This document shows, in pieces, positions 61,351 through 64,000 of a DNA stretch of 64,000 nt (position 1 is its first letter; every line of letters begins with the position of its first letter). The position numbers were made by a program, and so were the translations under genes. Below the pieces are notes generated by a model. That model searched no databases, was not told the DNA's origin, and was given only the letters and a program-made list of their open reading frames with translations. This stretch comes from Phymatolithon calcareum (lineage: Eukaryota > Rhodophyta > Florideophyceae > Hapalidiales), in assembly GCA_977006965.1 (NCBI GenBank), contig OZ345355.1, forward strand, positions 3,286,001 through 3,350,000, written 5' to 3'.

Positions 61351-62425
61351 AACGGTCATGGACTCGAATACTGCTATCAGCATCCTGGGAAGGAATCCAA
61401 CAATGTTACGCGACGCTGAGCCAATCAATGAGTACTGACTCCCCGACTTTCAAATACACTCATTACGTTATGCAGCATAAATGCAATCCAGTCAATGTCC
61501 ATAATCAGACGCAGCGTTCGCAAAAAGCTACTTAAAACTATTTGCAATCTGTTAAATCGTTCTCATGTATAACACCTCACGGCGGTCCAGAGAGAGACAG
61601 ATGGAATCGGGCGCAGCGCGAGGAAATTGTAAAGATGAGAGCAGGCGTGGCCCGATTCTATTCGAGAACATTGCTTCAAACAGAGCAATTGAAAAGTGAT
61701 ATTTCACGTCATTCCTGGTTGCAAGTTGTATTGCAATTGGAATGCAGACTCCAAAACTCATTGCAATAGGAAGCCGAAGGACTTGGTTTATCAATATCAA
61801 TCTCATACACCTATCGTTTCTATTGAATGACGAGTAACTTGCATAATTTTCTCAACTTGCTGAGGAAGCACAACCACGCTCCTGAATCATGTTTCGCAAG
61901 CCACTCTTCTCACTCGTGCGCACCTTCATTTGAGTTTCGTGAATCTCGGACACGTTAATCTGATATCTCTCAATTCACCATTTCACTCCGCCATACCGAT
62001 TGAATTCAAGCTCAATTTGAGCTTTCCTACCGTGGATCAAGACGTTCACCTCGCTCGTCGGCTCATACGCTTTCTACGTATGTTCACCCTTCATATGTTT
62101 CATTTGTCATCGTTACACCCATCATTGTTCAAAGTGTCACCCAAGAGGAACAGTAATTCCTTTGCATCCGTTTTTTGGGCGCAACTCATGGTAATGCACA
62201 ATATTGTTACCCATATGGGTACAATACAAGAAAATATTTCTCTTCCTTTAATCAGTCGTTCAAGGCTTTGTGTGCATTCTCTACGTGATAGTCGCGCGCA
62301 TTTGCGCAGACACATCATCATCCGTTTCATATACAATATGAATCGAGATGCACCGCTAGCTCGTCTACTTGATTCAATGAATCCAGAAGTATTATAAGTA
62401 CCAGCACTGTCAATAAACTTGACAA
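61351..62425. other. No confident gene
   Basis: The plus-strand frame 61930-62397 (155 codons) has no domain and a competing minus-strand frame; neither is called. Confidence 0.3.
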
Positions 62426-62430
62426 GCAAG

Positions 62431-62568
62431 CACCTGTAAGCTGTGTAAAACCTATGGTACTGTAATGACTGTAATGCTATCTGTAATGGCTTGCTGTAAA
62501 AGCAAGCTGTACTGACAATTTGAAGGGAGCTCTTTGTATAGGAGTATGATAGTGGCGTTGGACGCCAC
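62431..62568 (+). mobile_element. CTGTAA-rich element, copy 2, 5'-truncated
   Basis: Matches 1822-2010: CACCTGTAAGCTGT, TACTGTAATGACTGTAATGC, TATAGGAGTATGAT and the terminal hairpin GTGGCGTTGGACGCCAC at 62552-62568. About 50 bases present in copy 1 are missing, and similarity stops right after the hairpin. Confidence 0.8.
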
Positions 62569-62729
62569 ACCACCTCTACATCCAGCAACACGCAGCCGCC
62601 GTTCTAATCACTGCTCGATGGGGCTAAACAGTTCCGGACTCACATTTCCAACTCCGTAAAGAGCTCATGAGAGTCCATTCGGGCATTCGCCCGTTCGCTG
62701 CGCACTCCCCAATAGCTTTGCTTACTAGC

Positions 62730-62865
62730 CTCGCGTTCCGGAATCTTTATTCATTTTGAGGAACGGCAATGCCTCGAACAGTTGAGGAGTCATCAAGCGG
62801 CGATGATACGTCAGTATATCTTGGCCAGGCTCCAAAGCCGCTCGAATTTGGCCACCTACTAAATC
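62730..62865 (-). pseudogene. hAT transposase C-terminal fragment
   Basis: The minus strand gives FERLWSLAKI and, after a frame change, YHRRLMTPQLFEALPFLKMN. This is the hAT dimerisation motif (vERlwS.a, R..m.P..fEal.fL..N). The plus-strand frame over the same bases is a shadow. It resembles the longer copy at 63150-63330. Confidence 0.65.
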
Positions 62866-63107
62866 GGAGTCGAGGAATTCGTCAGAGGAAGTGGGTCTTT
62901 CCTTGCCAAGCGCTCAGGGCTCGGAAAAATTCAATTGCAAGTGATTTCTGCTCTAGTTGCAATGCGCAATACGAACTGCTCGGGGCTGAATCTTGAAATG
63001 ACTAGTGCAATGTATCGCGGCGGGCATTCAAAGATAGTCTACTTTACCTCAGGGAGGAACACTTCCATCAAACATTAAACTACGCAGCGTTCAGCATAGA
63101 CATTACA

Positions 63108-63840
63108 TGAAGCTGCCTTCTATGAGCTCTTCCGTGACCGCGCCGGCTTTGATTTAAGTTTCCGCCTCTTCCATCGCAATCCGTTGATCGCCTCGCTCAC
63201 CATTTGGGCATTCCAGAATCGGTCGTTCACGTTCAGGAAAACGAGTGCCTCAAAAATCTGAGGGGTCATCGACTTGCGGTTATCCGTCGGGACATTCTTC
63301 GCAATGCTCCACAGCCGCTCCACTTCTGCGACTGAACTGAACCTTTCCATCATTGTCAGACTCGAAACTAGTCCAATATAGGCCCATGCTCTGCCCTCCA
63401 TGCTTTCCTGCGTTCGCAAGAGGCATGAAGAAGCCCCTTTTCGATAGTTGATCAGACAGACCTTTTTGTACTTTCACCATCCTGCGGAGCAAGCATCTAC
63501 ACGAGACGTAGGCGTAGTGCAATATGAAGTGATAGCCGAAATATAATGCATGCTGTTGCAAGACCACCAATCGTACAGTATAGCGCCATGATTACCATTC
63601 AGTTTGGCAGCGGTTTGGCTCTCAACGGCCTCGAAGAGGTAAAAGAGCACACGGACGACCGTCGTGACGGATAGCTTGGAATCATGGCGACAGAACTTGC
63701 GCACTTCGGTGTCTTCAACGTTCGCCAACTGCTGCGTTTTCATTACAGTTAGTCGAATAAACGCATGTACTGCCTTGAAGTACGCAGATATAGACCGGAC
63801 TTCGAAGTGGGAGCTTTTTGTACCTCCTTTCTTCTGCATC
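63108..63840 (-). pseudogene. hAT transposase remnant
   Basis: The minus strand first gives FRKFCRH...SVTTVVRVLFY and AILYDWWSCNSMHYISAITS, comparable to the hAT segment around the second catalytic region (D-G-W-S...H-Y). After frame changes it gives SVAEVERLWSIAKNVPTDNR and KSMTPQIFEALVFLNVNDRF followed by W, the C-terminal dimerisation domain. Much of the middle core is missing or unreadable. Together with 1-2370, this shows that a hAT family was once active here. Confidence 0.65.
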
Positions 63841-64000
63841 GAGAGTAGCGTCTCGTGGTAGAGGCACTGTAGAGTTGCGTCTTGTTCAGATAAGGTTTAG
63901 CCTTTGGCACAGCATCGTTTCAGGTGTATGTACGAATTCCTGTAGGTGGTATTCTCGATGAATTATAGGACAGGAGTGGGGCAGCTTGGATTTGGGCACC

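Noticed and set aside
62769-62996. Plus-strand frame of 75 codons
   Set aside because: The same bases read on the minus strand give the hAT dimerisation motif, which is far better supported.

Overview
This window comes from a nuclear eukaryotic genome that is intron-poor and crowded with mobile elements. Nothing bacterial is visible: there are no operons with ribosome binding sites, no CRISPR array, no rRNA and no tRNA that I could recognise. Reading frames of 100 to 660 codons run without obvious introns, a few have TATA boxes, and the space between them is filled by decayed retrotransposons and DNA transposons. I lean towards a marine protist or a red alga with large repeat islands, but the lineage cannot be fixed from this sequence alone.

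Layout. 1-2.4 kb: a hAT transposase pseudogene cut by a LINE (15-bp target duplication) and by a CTGTAA-rich element. 2.6-3.75 kb: a foldback element and a sister array built on a 29-bp TTAGTGACAC period. 4.3-8 kb: a LINE fragment, weak reading frames and a 419-bp hAT-type MITE with a perfect 8-bp target duplication. 8.8-14.1 kb: four unrecognised proteins, three on the minus strand and one on the plus strand; this is the best non-transposon coding cluster of the first half. 15.8-17.9 kb: a second copy of a short retroposon and a roughly 410-bp tandem duplication. 18-32.3 kb: nested LINEs of four types, called here A, B, C and D, with a 130-bp GC-rich tandem repeat. 34-40 kb: a small secreted protein with a TATA box, a LINE-B copy, a pogo-like MITE and a secreted proline-rich protein. 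41.4-43.6 kb: the 5' end of a LINE with its ORF1 and the start of its endonuclease. 43.7-48.1 kb: a cluster of related multi-pass membrane protein genes, all damaged. 49-57 kb: dispersed duplications and LINE pieces, including an inverted LINE-A/LINE-D chimera. 57.8-60.2 kb: a complete but disabled pogo/Tc5-like transposon with terminal repeats and TA duplications. 60.7-64 kb: a duplicated segment, a second CTGTAA-rich element and two hAT remnants.

How it fits together. Most of the window is a record of successive insertions. Target duplications allow several original sites to be read through: LINE-A in hAT, LINE-B in LINE-C (probably twice), LINE-B in a dispersed repeat, a MITE in a small frame, and a retroposon two bases upstream of an orphan gene's ATG. 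Credible host genes are few: the secreted proteins at 34.2 and 38.9 kb, the orphan proteins at 8.8-14.1 kb, a duplicated-motif protein at 20.7 kb, and the membrane-protein family at 43.7-48.1 kb. No single gene cluster here forms a recognisable pathway.
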